Of a DNA stretch of 34,148 nucleotides, positions 20,493 through 28,156 are shown piece by piece. A program made the translations under genes and the position numbers. This DNA comes from a virus. The notes beneath the pieces are model-generated. The model was not told the origin of the DNA. It searched no databases and worked only from the letters and a program-made list of their open reading frames with translations. How positions within the stretch are numbered: position 1 is the first letter of the stretch; each line of letters begins with the position of its first letter. The stretch lies in the IMG/VR virus record IMGVR_UViG_3300035698_024864, positions 1-34,148 of that record. The stretch is one strand, 5' to 3'.

Positions 20493-22740
20493 CCTTTGAA
20501 ACTGCTCTTAAAATATTTAGATTATTCCTTTCAACTGCAGCACTAACTGATGAAACATTATTTGCTCTTGTTCCATTAATATTAGTTGTTTGATTTACAT
20601 TTATTCTAGCTGCTGAAATTGCTGCTGCCGCTCTTGCTGCTTGAAGTCTTCTGATTGCTTCAATAGCTCTATTAACTTCCGCAATAATTTGTCCAACAAA
20701 ATCAGTAACAATATCTAAAGCGCTTGTCATTGAAGTAGTGAATACTTCTGAGACTGCTTCATCAAGAACAGGGCCAGCTTCTAAAACACCAGTAGCAAAT
20801 TGAGTTACCATTGATTGACCTGATGCTGTAACATTTGATAAAGGTCCTCTTTGAGCATCTCCATCAAGAGGATATAATTCCATAAGCTTTTCATTATTAG
20901 CTAAGGTTTGTTCATCAACTATAGGAAAATTATTATCAAGGCCTTGTGCGAATTGATTTTGAAATTGTAGCCCTGTACTTTTTGCATCTTCAAAAATAGA
21001 TTCACTAAAAGAAGTATTAAAATCCTTAGCTCCTTTTTTAGCTTCAGCAACAAAGTTAGAAACATTAAAAGAAAACGAACCTGAATCTGTTGAAAGTCCA
21101 GTTACATCTTCTTTCATTTGTTTAAGAGCTTCACTTGCTGATTGTGTATTTGTTGCAATAGAATCAATATTTTCAGAAGTCTTTTTTGTTTCAGTAGTTA
21201 CTTCTTCAAATCCTTGAGACAATTCAAAAAACTCTCTAAGATCAGACCTCACTTGTTCAGAAGATCTATTAATTGAATCAGAAAAGTTAGAAGCATTTTT
21301 TCCGGCTGCAATAAATCTTTTATCTAAATCAGAAATGTCTCCTTCTAAAGCAGTTATACTTTGAGTAGCTCCAGAAGAATCAAAGAAATCAAAACCTAGT
21401 TGCGCATTCAATCCTTCAGCAAGTGCTTGAGTTGCTTTAGCTGCTTCTAATTGAACTGTCTTAAGAACTTTAATAAATAAAACAATTGCTTGAGCAGTGA
21501 ATGAAGCAAGCAACACTCCTGCTTGAATAATAAGATTTGATAATGCAACAATGATGTCAACAAAAACCCCTATTGCTCCTGCACCAATATCAGTTATACC
21601 TTGAGTGATCTTAGGAAAATCATTCGAAGTTAATCCATCAATTACTTTTCCAAAACCACCAATAAATTGTGGAAGATCTTTCGTAAATAAATCTTCAGCA
21701 GATTTTGAAATTACTTCAAATGTATTCGTTGTGATATCCTGTATTTTTCCAAAATTATTTCTCCAGACTCCTTCTAATAAAAGAACTGCTGCAGCTAAAA
21801 CTGCTAATCCTACTAATAAACCACCTAACCCAATTCCTTCAATTGCAATTCCTGCTGCAGTAAATACTTCTGCTAATCCAAGTGTAGTTGCAAGACTAGC
21901 AATACCTTGTAAACCTAAACCGATTATTCCAATCCCTAATAATAAACTCCCAAAAATAAAACCAGCAGCACCAAGAAGTCCAACAAATTGTTGAACTGGT
22001 CTAGGTAAATCAGCCCAAAGATCAACAAACTGAATGACAACATCGAGAAGCCCCATGATTAAAGGAGCTAATGCTTGAGTTAAAGTGAAATTAAAAAATG
22101 TCACAGCAGCTTCAAGTTCAGTGAACTTTTTTGATAGAGGAGTTACACCTTGAGAATCAACTTTTCTGAATCCTTCAATCGCACCTCTTAAGAAATTTCC
22201 AAAGGTTCTTTGTAAAGCCATTCCAAAAAATAAAAGAGAAAGTAGCTCTGCTTTAAATCTTTTGGTTGCTACTTGTGTTTCTCTGAATGTTTTTGTTAAA
22301 TCAATTCCTTGTGCTTTCAACTGAGCCATTGCAGGAATAGCTTCCATTATTTCTCTTGAGAAAAGTCTAGCTGCAGGAGGTAGTTGTTGAGACACACCTA
22401 ATAATTTTTGCATTGTCGAAGTAGCTATTTGAGCTTCTGTAGACATTGCTCTAGTTGTTTGAACACCAAGGTTTTGTGCTTGGAAAATTTGCTTCACCAG
22501 AGAAGTTATTTTTAGATAAGCTTCAGATAAAGGGATAGTGGAAGCGGTTGCTTCTTGATTGCTCTTAGATACTTTAGCCATGTTCTGTGCAACAACTGAA
22601 CTTGTTGCACTTATTTGTTCCATGGCTTTTGCTGGCAATGATGCAGTCGAAGCCATTTTGTTTAAAGCTGAGTTAATCTGATTTAAGCCAGTTAAGTCAG
22701 CCTTTGTCTGCAATAGAATGTCAACTGCGAATTGTGCCAT
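20485..22740 (-). CDS. Tape measure protein
   Basis: A 751-residue protein, the longest in the tail block, fits a tape measure that sets tail length. The N-terminus is helical (MAQFAVDILLQTKADLTGLN). Long hydrophobic membrane-like runs lie at about 245-325 (GFIFGSLLLGIGIIGLGLQG, LGGLLVGLAVLAAAVLLLEG) and about 390-425 (LIIQAGVLLASFTAQAIVLF). Coiled helices follow, and the end is Ala/Arg-rich (AIRRLQAARAAAAISAARIN). It starts at ATG four bases after the tail assembly chaperone frame, behind GATGAT. By its length the tail would be about 110 nm (rule of about 1.5 angstroms per residue); that is a family rule, not measured here. Confidence 0.88.
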   Translation of the reverse strand: MAQFAVDILLQTKADLTGLNQINSALNKMASTASLPAKAMEQISATSSVVAQNMAKVSKSNQEATASTIPLSEAYLKITSLVKQIFQAQNLGVQTTRAMSTEAQIATSTMQKLLGVSQQLPPAARLFSREIMEAIPAMAQLKAQGIDLTKTFRETQVATKRFKAELLSLLFFGMALQRTFGNFLRGAIEGFRKVDSQGVTPLSKKFTELEAAVTFFNFTLTQALAPLIMGLLDVVIQFVDLWADLPRPVQQFVGLLGAAGFIFGSLLLGIGIIGLGLQGIASLATTLGLAEVFTAAGIAIEGIGLGGLLVGLAVLAAAVLLLEGVWRNNFGKIQDITTNTFEVISKSAEDLFTKDLPQFIGGFGKVIDGLTSNDFPKITQGITDIGAGAIGVFVDIIVALSNLIIQAGVLLASFTAQAIVLFIKVLKTVQLEAAKATQALAEGLNAQLGFDFFDSSGATQSITALEGDISDLDKRFIAAGKNASNFSDSINRSSEQVRSDLREFFELSQGFEEVTTETKKTSENIDSIATNTQSASEALKQMKEDVTGLSTDSGSFSFNVSNFVAEAKKGAKDFNTSFSESIFEDAKSTGLQFQNQFAQGLDNNFPIVDEQTLANNEKLMELYPLDGDAQRGPLSNVTASGQSMVTQFATGVLEAGPVLDEAVSEVFTTSMTSALDIVTDFVGQIIAEVNRAIEAIRRLQAARAAAAISAARINVNQTTNINGTRANNVSSVSAAVERNNLNILRAVSKGV

Positions 22741-22744
22741 AGTA

Positions 22745-23026
22745 TCATCTTCTTTTCTTGTTATTAAAACCTTTCTTTCCTTTGTTGCTTCCTGCTTTTG
22801 CAGCCCTTGCTTCGTTAGCGTATCTCCGGTTTATGTATTTTATTATTACCAAAAACTGAGGAATATCAAGAGATTTCAGATAATCTATTGTCCAACCGTA
22901 TTCTTTCAATACTATTTCTACAGCAGCCATCATATCTGAAGCCTTGAATTTCCTGTAACTTATGTCTCCGTCTATGATTTTTGAGTCGCCGGAACCGATG
23001 TGTCCGAGTCGCTCTGATGAAGCTCT
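22745..23026 (-). CDS. Tail assembly chaperone extension (gpT part, via -1 frameshift)
   Basis: A 93-codon frame (RASSERLGHIGSGDSKIIDG, DISYRKFKASDMMAAVEIV, LKEYGWTIDYLKSLDIPQF, LVIIKYINRRYANEARAAKA) that has no good start of its own at its beginning. It is entered by a -1 slip at the C run 23026-23032 from the upstream chaperone frame. The continuous -1 frame gives a 258-residue G-T product by my count. This is the usual G/GT layout just before the tape measure. An internal ATG at about 22933 could start a separate 62-residue protein, but its ribosome site is weak. The tail is basic (NKGKKGFNNKKRR). Confidence 0.72.
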   Translation of the reverse strand, partial: RASSERLGHIGSGDSKIIDGDISYRKFKASDMMAAVEIVLKEYGWTIDYLKSLDIPQFLVIIKYINRRYANEARAAKAGSNKGKKGFNNKKRR

Positions 23027-23520
23027 GGGGGGTCCTTTTTATCCCCAATGTTATTTGATTTAAGTATTTTAGCCATCAATGGAATTCCTATTGTAACACT
23101 AATCATTGAGACTTTACTTTTATTTGCTTCAACTAATTTAGGATCTCTTTCCTTTGAAGCTGGATCTATAGGAGTCATTGAGTAAGCCATAGCATACACA
23201 ATTAAATCCTGTAACAATTCATACAACTCTTTCGGAGCTGTTGCTTTAAATGAAGGAGTAATAATAATTGTTTTTATTTCTTTACCCTCAACATCCTTTT
23301 GAACTCCACCTTTTTCCTTATCGTATTTAGGATTTGGAAATTCTTTAGATTCTGTATTATCCGCTAACAAAGTTTGAGTTCTTAAAAGATCTGCAAACTT
23401 AGTCATTGGAAGAGGAGCTAATTCAAACATATGTTTATTTCCATCTGAATCAACTATCTCAACTTCTTGAGTTTTACTAAAGAGAGTTTGAAGTTCATCA
23501 AAATTTTGTATCTTACTCAT
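22972..23520 (-). CDS. Tail assembly chaperone (gpG-like)
   Basis: A 182-residue protein that overlaps the previous gene by ATGA and precedes the tape measure. FELAPLPMTKFADLLRTQTL and TAPKELYELLQDLIVYAMAY resemble tail-chaperone helices, and IDPASKERDPKLVEANKSKV lies near the end. The terminal region DKKDPPELHQSDSDTSVPAT is hydrophilic. In siphophages such a gene next to the tape measure makes a short product and a longer one by frameshift. Here the slip site lies about 18 codons before its stop. The chaperone coats the tape measure during tail assembly. Confidence 0.72.
   Translation of the reverse strand: MSKIQNFDELQTLFSKTQEVEIVDSDGNKHMFELAPLPMTKFADLLRTQTLLADNTESKEFPNPKYDKEKGGVQKDVEGKEIKTIIITPSFKATAPKELYELLQDLIVYAMAYSMTPIDPASKERDPKLVEANKSKVSMISVTIGIPLMAKILKSNNIGDKKDPPELHQSDSDTSVPATQKS
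23026..23032 (-). promoter_or_regulatory. Candidate -1 programmed frameshift slippery site
   Basis: The minus-strand heptamer C CCC CCA, in the gpG reading frame GAC-CCC-CCA, allows both tRNAs to re-pair after a one-base backward slip (CCC-CCC). The -1 frame is open from here through the gpT frame. Downstream DNA is unusually G+C-rich for this genome and contains a possible 5-base-pair hairpin, TCGGA (23003-23007) with TCCGG (22989-22993). I did not compute folding. Confidence 0.65.
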
Positions 23521-23768
23521 CCCCCAAACCTCCCTTCTTTCTTTTCTTTTTCTTCAGGTACTTCTGTAATTCTTCCAGTTTTATGTAATGTATTGTGTGC
23601 TTCCATAAGGAAAGGAATAGCTTGTCCAAAGCTTACTCCTCTCTCATTACAGAAACTTTCAAATTTATCGTATTGACCTTTCTCCATATTTTTGACCATG
23701 AAGGTCATAAGGTCTAGCTTCTTCTTCGGTTCCTTTCTTTCTACAACTTCGTTTTTTTTAGCTTCCAC
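23517..23768 (-). CDS. Small tail-region protein
   Basis: An 83-residue protein, started at GTG 23768, six bases behind GAGGTGA. A longer GTG start at 23777 lies inside that ribosome site. The sequence has a basic N-terminus (EAKKNEVVERKEPKKKLDLM), a helical centre (FMVKNMEKGQYDKFESFCNE) and a charged tail. It sits between the tail tube gene and gpG, where minor tail or chaperone-like genes occur. No family recognised. Confidence 0.55.
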   Translation of the reverse strand: MEAKKNEVVERKEPKKKLDLMTFMVKNMEKGQYDKFESFCNERGVSFGQAIPFLMEAHNTLHKTGRITEVPEEKEKKEGRFGG

Positions 23769-23782
23769 TTTTTTCACCTCAA

Positions 23783-24379
23783 TTAAGTGTATGTATAACT
23801 ATTGAATGCAACCCTTAGATTATTATCTCCATAAGGATCATCGAAAGCATTTGCTGCTGCATTATCCGTTTGTTCTACAACAAACTGTGGATTTGCATCA
23901 GCATCTGTTTTACTTAATTTTAATGTTACTGTTGCTGTTTGTTCACCATCAGCATCTTCACTAGGATCTACTGAGACATTCAAACAATTTACGTATGTGT
24001 ATCTCAAAGCTTTTCCTGAGTTAGGTACTTTTGGACTAGCTGAATCAAACCCGACAGCCCAAGTTATTGTGACTCTCTGTCTTAATCTTGTTCCATCAGA
24101 CGTAACAACATTTACGCTATTAGTTGTAACTGCTGCTCCGTACCTTGAAGAAAATGGCCACAAGTCATCATAAGGAATTATTTCAAATTGAACCTCAATC
24201 TGATCTGGTGTTTCTTCTTTAGTTATAATTCCTCCACCAAACACAGCGATATCAGAAGTATCTTCTGTTCCACCTGTTTGACTGAAAGATGTTACTTCGC
24301 CAGTAATACTCGTAGTAGTACCTGCTCCTGCAGCTTCAATTGTTAAAACCGCATCTTTTGAAAACCATGCATCTGCCAT
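23783..24379 (-). CDS. Major tail tube protein
   Basis: A 198-residue beta-rich protein: MADAWFSKDAVLTIEAAGAG, then SITGEVTSFSQTGGTEDTSD, IEVQFEIIPYDDLWPFSSRY and LRYTYVNCLNVSVDPSEDAD, and GEQTATVTLKLSKTDADANP. Length, beta richness, the early T.T..V....G.ED.E repeat-like strand, the DGEQTATVTLK strand, and the place between tail completion genes and the chaperones fit a tail tube subunit. It starts at ATG behind GAGGTGAT. Only one such gene was seen and no sheath, so the virus is likely a siphovirus. Confidence 0.78.
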   Translation of the reverse strand: MADAWFSKDAVLTIEAAGAGTTTSITGEVTSFSQTGGTEDTSDIAVFGGGIITKEETPDQIEVQFEIIPYDDLWPFSSRYGAAVTTNSVNVVTSDGTRLRQRVTITWAVGFDSASPKVPNSGKALRYTYVNCLNVSVDPSEDADGEQTATVTLKLSKTDADANPQFVVEQTDNAAANAFDDPYGDNNLRVAFNSYTYT

Positions 24380-24385
24380 TCTAAA

Positions 24386-24898
24386 TCACCTCACAATGTT
24401 TTTTAATATTGGCAATACTGTCTTATCTACAACATCCTGAGTGCTAACCACTTCGAATGCTTTTCTTCTGAACCCTGTAGCGGTTCCCTTGTTCGAATAA
24501 TCTGCTGTTAAAAACCCTCTGGATTTTGCAGCAAGTATTCTTGAATCAGACCAACCTGCTTTTAATTTAAGCCATCTTTCTAGTTCATCTGTTATTCTTA
24601 TTTTTACTGCTCTACTTCCTTTATCGAAGAAGACAGCGTACTTAGGAACTGAACCAACTATTGCTAATCCTTTTTGTGAAGCAGTTCTTACGATGTTCAC
24701 TAAAAGACCTTTGTCAATTCCCGCTACATAAACAGAAGTTCCAAACTCCTGATCTCTTCCAAATTCAATATTTTGTTTCATCAATTGTTGGCTTTTAAGA
24801 GCCATCGCATTTGATGATCCGTTAATTGCTTCATTAACTAATTTGCTTCTTAATCTTAATAATTGAGAAGTGTTAATACTTATTTGTAAAACTATCAT
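24386..24898 (-). CDS. HK97 gp10-like head-tail/tail completion protein
   Basis: A 170-residue protein in the head-tail joining region. NTSQLLRLRSKLVNEAINGS, NAMALKSQQLMKQNIEFGRD, then IVRTASQKGLAIVGSVPKYA, VFFDKGSRAVKIRI (the ...Y....E.GT / F-D-K-G-S loop before the C-terminal strand) and FEVVSTQDVVDKTVLPILKN match HK97_gp10-type tail completion proteins. ATG start, overlapping the previous gene by 4 bases. It likely helps close the connector or tail end. Confidence 0.65.
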   Translation of the reverse strand: MIVLQISINTSQLLRLRSKLVNEAINGSSNAMALKSQQLMKQNIEFGRDQEFGTSVYVAGIDKGLLVNIVRTASQKGLAIVGSVPKYAVFFDKGSRAVKIRITDELERWLKLKAGWSDSRILAAKSRGFLTADYSNKGTATGFRRKAFEVVSTQDVVDKTVLPILKNIVR

Positions 24899-25371
24899 AC
24901 CCTCTCCGAGTATGTCCAGGATAAAGCAAAATCTCTTTGATAAAAATTAGATTCACTCATAGGATCTGATTGGATCCCATTATCAATGATCTTAAGGTTC
25001 TTCATTCCTGCTGTACTAAATGTTGGTTTGCCATCTTGTAATCTTTTCATTGTTTCATTAGCAAGGACTTCAGCATCAGCAGTAGATCCTTTATGAGTAA
25101 CAGAAATAACCATTGACCCAGTTCTTGTGTCTTCTGAAAAAGTACCTGTTACTTCAGGAACAATTGTTGGTTGAACAACAACAATAGGATAACCAGTAAA
25201 ATCCTTGAAGCTTTTTCTTCCGGATTGTCTATTAGGAAAATGAGTAAGAATCCATTTACTCCTTGATCTCACAGGAGTTTGAATATCAGTAAGTCCATTA
25301 GTTGCATCTTTAAGATAATCAAGAACTATTGCTTTTGTTTCGCTAAATACATTGTCTTGGTTTATAACCAA
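24895..25371 (-). CDS. Tail completion/terminator-like protein
   Basis: A 158-residue protein with a TTG start behind GGTGAT. TKAIVLDYLKDATNGLTDIQ, SRSKWILTHFPNRQSGRKSF, GYPIVVVQPTIVPEVTGTFS and GSMVISVTHKGSTADAEVLA, then LKIIDNGIQSDPMSESNFYQ and DFALSWTYSERV. The P....D..I......ES.... ..R...L.W.Y. ending resembles tail terminator proteins. Its gene order, between a connector and gp10-like protein, agrees. Exact family uncertain. Confidence 0.58.
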   Translation of the reverse strand: MVINQDNVFSETKAIVLDYLKDATNGLTDIQTPVRSRSKWILTHFPNRQSGRKSFKDFTGYPIVVVQPTIVPEVTGTFSEDTRTGSMVISVTHKGSTADAEVLANETMKRLQDGKPTFSTAGMKNLKIIDNGIQSDPMSESNFYQRDFALSWTYSERV

Positions 25372-25417
25372 ATCATCACCTTTTAAAACCCAAGATATAC
25401 AAGGGAGTTTCTACTAA

Positions 25418-26080
25418 TTAAACTGATTCATCTTCTGTATCATGAAACACTCCTATCTTTTCTAATTGTCTATCTACTGCTGTTTCAAGATCTGTAACAT
25501 ATTGTCTAAAAACAACTGCGGGACTTGCAACTTCTCCAGCAGATTGAGTAGTGAATTCTGCTGTGTTAAGTAAAGCATTTTTCCCTTTTGGACTTTTAGC
25601 AATATTGAGAGTTGCAATTATTACTGTAAGCCTGACAACTTCCCAATACTTGTCAAGAACTCCGTAAGTGTAATCTTTTATTCTAGCTGTCCTGATTCCT
25701 GTAACAATAGAAACATTTGTGTTAATCAATTTTACTCTTCGATCTCCATCAATAAGATAATCTGAAGTTGTTAGTTCAGTCCAATTTGGTGCTGCTGATT
25801 CAGCATCAGCTAATTGAATTGTAATTGAAGAAGTAGAAACAAAAGGAGCATGTTGAATCTTAATATAGTTTCCTGGATCTGTTGATTCTTCTCTATTGTG
25901 ATATTCGTAATCTGAAATTAATATTGGAGTAAAAACTGTTCCGCAAAGTTCTTCAGCTTCTCTGGAAGCTGTTTCAAGAATTTCATTTGCTTCAGCAGTC
26001 GTATAACTATCCTCGCTGTCTGAACCATACCCTAATTGATTGTAAGAATCCAATTGTGCTATCGTTGCATAAACTACCAT
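25418..26080 (-). CDS. Head-tail connector/adaptor protein
   Basis: A 220-residue protein starting at ATG 26080, five bases behind GGTGA; the GTG at 26089 lies inside that ribosome site. MVVYATIAQLDSYNQLGYGS and EANEILETASREAEELCGTV, then YEYHNREESTDPGNYIKIQH, the strand TSSITIQLADAES, DYLIDGDRRVKLIN, and helical VVRLTVIIATLNIAKSPKG match gp6-like connector proteins (helices first, beta loop in the middle, closing helices). It follows the major capsid gene, the usual place. Confidence 0.68.
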   Translation of the reverse strand: MVVYATIAQLDSYNQLGYGSDSEDSYTTAEANEILETASREAEELCGTVFTPILISDYEYHNREESTDPGNYIKIQHAPFVSTSSITIQLADAESAAPNWTELTTSDYLIDGDRRVKLINTNVSIVTGIRTARIKDYTYGVLDKYWEVVRLTVIIATLNIAKSPKGKNALLNTAEFTTQSAGEVASPAVVFRQYVTDLETAVDRQLEKIGVFHDTEDESV

Positions 26081-26106
26081 GTTCTTCACCTAAAATTAAT
26101 TTGAAA

Positions 26107-26119
26107 GGGGGTTTCCCCC
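26107..26119 (-). terminator. Short G/C hairpin after the capsid gene
   Basis: GGGGG and CCCCC flank a three-base loop, nine bases after the capsid gene stop; minus-strand TTTCAAATTAATTTT follows. It is a candidate partial terminator or mRNA-stabilising hairpin that would raise capsid protein over the downstream connectors. It could equally be read through. Confidence 0.5.
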
Positions 26120-26128
26120 CAATCATAT

Positions 26129-27094
26129 TCACAAAGTAATTATATCTTTAATTATTGTTATTGCTTCTTGCCTTCTAGCTCTGAACGCAACACGCTCATT
26201 AGCATAGAATCTCCACTGATCTAACTCGAAATTTTTATCTCTTTCGAAAGTTAGTCTCCTTCTGTCTCCAATGAATGCTCCTTCTTTACCATTCATTACA
26301 ACACAGTCGGTTAATGAAGTTCCGGAACCTTTTGTAAGGTTTGTTGGAAGGATTTCTGAAATGAATACTTTCAATCCGTAGATTGTTCCGATTGCACCAT
26401 CTCTTAATATTGGTGAACCGAATGTTGCTTCATCAAAGATTGGTCTGCTATTTGCATCCTCAAGTGTTCTTAGCTTGTGGACAATTATTGAATTACAGAC
26501 AAATTCTGTTGCGCTGATTCTCCCTTTTGTTGCAGCCCATACTTTTTGAGCAGCAAGAGAAATCTTTGCAGTAGTGATATCATCACCATCTGCTCCAACA
26601 GCATCTACAGTATTTATGCTTGTGTAAGTTGTAGTGTCTCTTATTCCTGACAACTCACCATTATCTGTGTCGCCTGAACCTTCACCATTGAAGAAAGCAT
26701 CGTCTTCTCCGAATGCCATTTCATCAGCCATGATTCTGACAATTTCTTGAGCTACGTCAGGATTTGAATCCTCAAGTAGTTCTGTTGAGGTATAAACTTT
26801 AACCCTCAATTTCTTTGCAGTAAGAGTGATCTTACCTGTACCTGGAGTGCTTTCTGCACCAGTTATATTTTCAGCAGTCCATGTTTTGCTTGCTCCCGAA
26901 GTAGTTGTAGGAAAATCTTGAACATTACTCGTCATCCTAACTACTCTGAAAAGCTTACGCCCTATAGATGCTTCTCTTAAGAAACCAACAAACTGATTAG
27001 CAAGTGGTACTGGTACTGCAGTTCCACCTTCAGCTTGGTTAGCTTCGTTCATTGCTTTTAATAGGTCTTGTTCCCAGATTCTGTTTTCTTCCAT
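26129..27094 (-). CDS. Major capsid protein (HK97 fold)
   Basis: A 321-residue HK97-fold major capsid protein starting at ATG 27094, five bases behind GAGGTGAT (a TTG one codon earlier is in the leader). PVPLANQFVGFLREASIGRK, VVRMTSNVQDFPTTTSGASK, AENITGAESTPGTGKITLTA, YTSTELLEDSNPDVAQEIVR and AFFNGEGSGDTDNGELSGIR, then FVCNSIIVHKLRTLEDANSR, are typical of this fold (N-arm, E-loop, P-domain with TSTELLED, A-domain). There is no long N-terminal delta/scaffold domain, in agreement with the scaffold-like tail carried by the protease instead. Confidence 0.85.
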   Translation of the reverse strand: MEENRIWEQDLLKAMNEANQAEGGTAVPVPLANQFVGFLREASIGRKLFRVVRMTSNVQDFPTTTSGASKTWTAENITGAESTPGTGKITLTAKKLRVKVYTSTELLEDSNPDVAQEIVRIMADEMAFGEDDAFFNGEGSGDTDNGELSGIRDTTTYTSINTVDAVGADGDDITTAKISLAAQKVWAATKGRISATEFVCNSIIVHKLRTLEDANSRPIFDEATFGSPILRDGAIGTIYGLKVFISEILPTNLTKGSGTSLTDCVVMNGKEGAFIGDRRRLTFERDKNFELDQWRFYANERVAFRARRQEAITIIKDIITL

Positions 27095-27105
27095 CAATCA
27101 TCACC

Positions 27106-28146
27106 TCAGTAGTCGATATCTCCACCAAAGTCCTTAGTAGTATCTGTAAGGGCTAATAGTGCTTCATCGTCAGCTTTTTTCTTGTCTTCAGGTGATTGTT
27201 CTTTTGTATCTACCTGAGATTTTCTTTTCTTTATTTTTACTGCTTCTTTAAGAATTTCAACCATTGCTTCCTTGATAATCTTTTTATCAGGTTTAGCATC
27301 TAACTGTTTCTTAAGTCCAGCAACTTCTTTTCTCAATTCAGTTTCAACTGATTTTTTATCTTTATCAGAATCATCTTCATCGTCTTCTTCTTCATCTTCT
27401 TCTTTTTCATCAGATTCTTTTTCCTGAGTTTCTTTTTCTTTTTCTTCAGTTTTAGAATCGTCAGCTTCTTTTTCTTCTTCTTCTTTATCTTCCTCTTTAT
27501 CTTTTTTGTTTTCAGCCAATTGAATCACCTCGTTCATTGCTTTATTAACAACTGTAAACAGCGAATTCTTATTTGCCGGAATATCAACAACTGATATTTC
27601 CGCAAGCCAAAGCTTTTCAATAACATTCGCTTTCTTTCCTTCTCCTCTCTTGAGGACTCTACCGCCAATGCTAAAAGCCTTGACAACTCCCGCTTCAATT
27701 AAAGCCCATGCCTTATTTGCTAATGGCACATCAGGTGAATTAACAAGTTCTGCTTTTACAAACAAACCTTTCTCATCAACCTTAGCTTTAATAATCTTCC
27801 CAATTGGTTCCTCATTATGCATATAACGCATGATAGGATTCTTCATATACTCTGACAAAGCGCCTTTGAAAGCTTCTCTCATAATTATCTCTCCATGGCG
27901 ATCTGTCTCTTCAATATTAGCATAACCTTCTACTATTCTTGAATCATCAGTAGATTCCTCTGATTTATGAAGATCAAAGTAAAAATCAAAGTTTCCCTTT
28001 TTCAATTCAGTATTTTGTTTCTTATCCCTTCCAACTCTCTCAGTACAAATGGCAAAAGCTGATTGCTCTTTTGTTTTACCCTTTTGAGGTTTGAAATTAG
28101 GATCACCCATTATATCTTTTACGCATTTATCAAACTTTTCACCCAT
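27106..28146 (-). CDS. Prohead protease with C-terminal acidic scaffold-like region
   Basis: A 346-residue fusion. Residues 1-45 form a small domain (KCVKDIMGDPNFKPQKGKTK, EQSAFAICTERVG). About 50-205 is the HK97 prohead protease: RIVEGYANIEETDRHGEIIM, MRYMHNEEPIGK with H110, KAFSIGGRV with S159, LAEISVVDIPANK with E183. From about 210 come acidic/coiled repeats (KKDKEEDKEEEEKEADDSKT and DEEEDDEDDSDKDKKSVETE), then ELRKEVAGLKKQLDAKPDKK and a terminal helix. The acidic coiled part resembles a scaffold that the protease would remove during maturation. Confidence 0.82.
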   Translation of the reverse strand: MGEKFDKCVKDIMGDPNFKPQKGKTKEQSAFAICTERVGRDKKQNTELKKGNFDFYFDLHKSEESTDDSRIVEGYANIEETDRHGEIIMREAFKGALSEYMKNPIMRYMHNEEPIGKIIKAKVDEKGLFVKAELVNSPDVPLANKAWALIEAGVVKAFSIGGRVLKRGEGKKANVIEKLWLAEISVVDIPANKNSLFTVVNKAMNEVIQLAENKKDKEEDKEEEEKEADDSKTEEKEKETQEKESDEKEEDEEEDDEDDSDKDKKSVETELRKEVAGLKKQLDAKPDKKIIKEAMVEILKEAVKIKKRKSQVDTKEQSPEDKKKADDEALLALTDTTKDFGGDIDY

Positions 28147-28156
28147 TCATAACACC

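Noticed and set aside
21605-21994. A 129-residue open frame on the plus strand opposite the tape measure gene
   Set aside because: It is proline/alanine/asparagine-rich, as expected for the complement of a helix-coding gene, has no ribosome site, and would be the only sizeable plus-strand gene.
22866-23048. A third open frame of 60 codons across the frameshift region
   Set aside because: It is very arginine-rich without a ribosome site, and the -1 frame explains the region better as the gpT extension.
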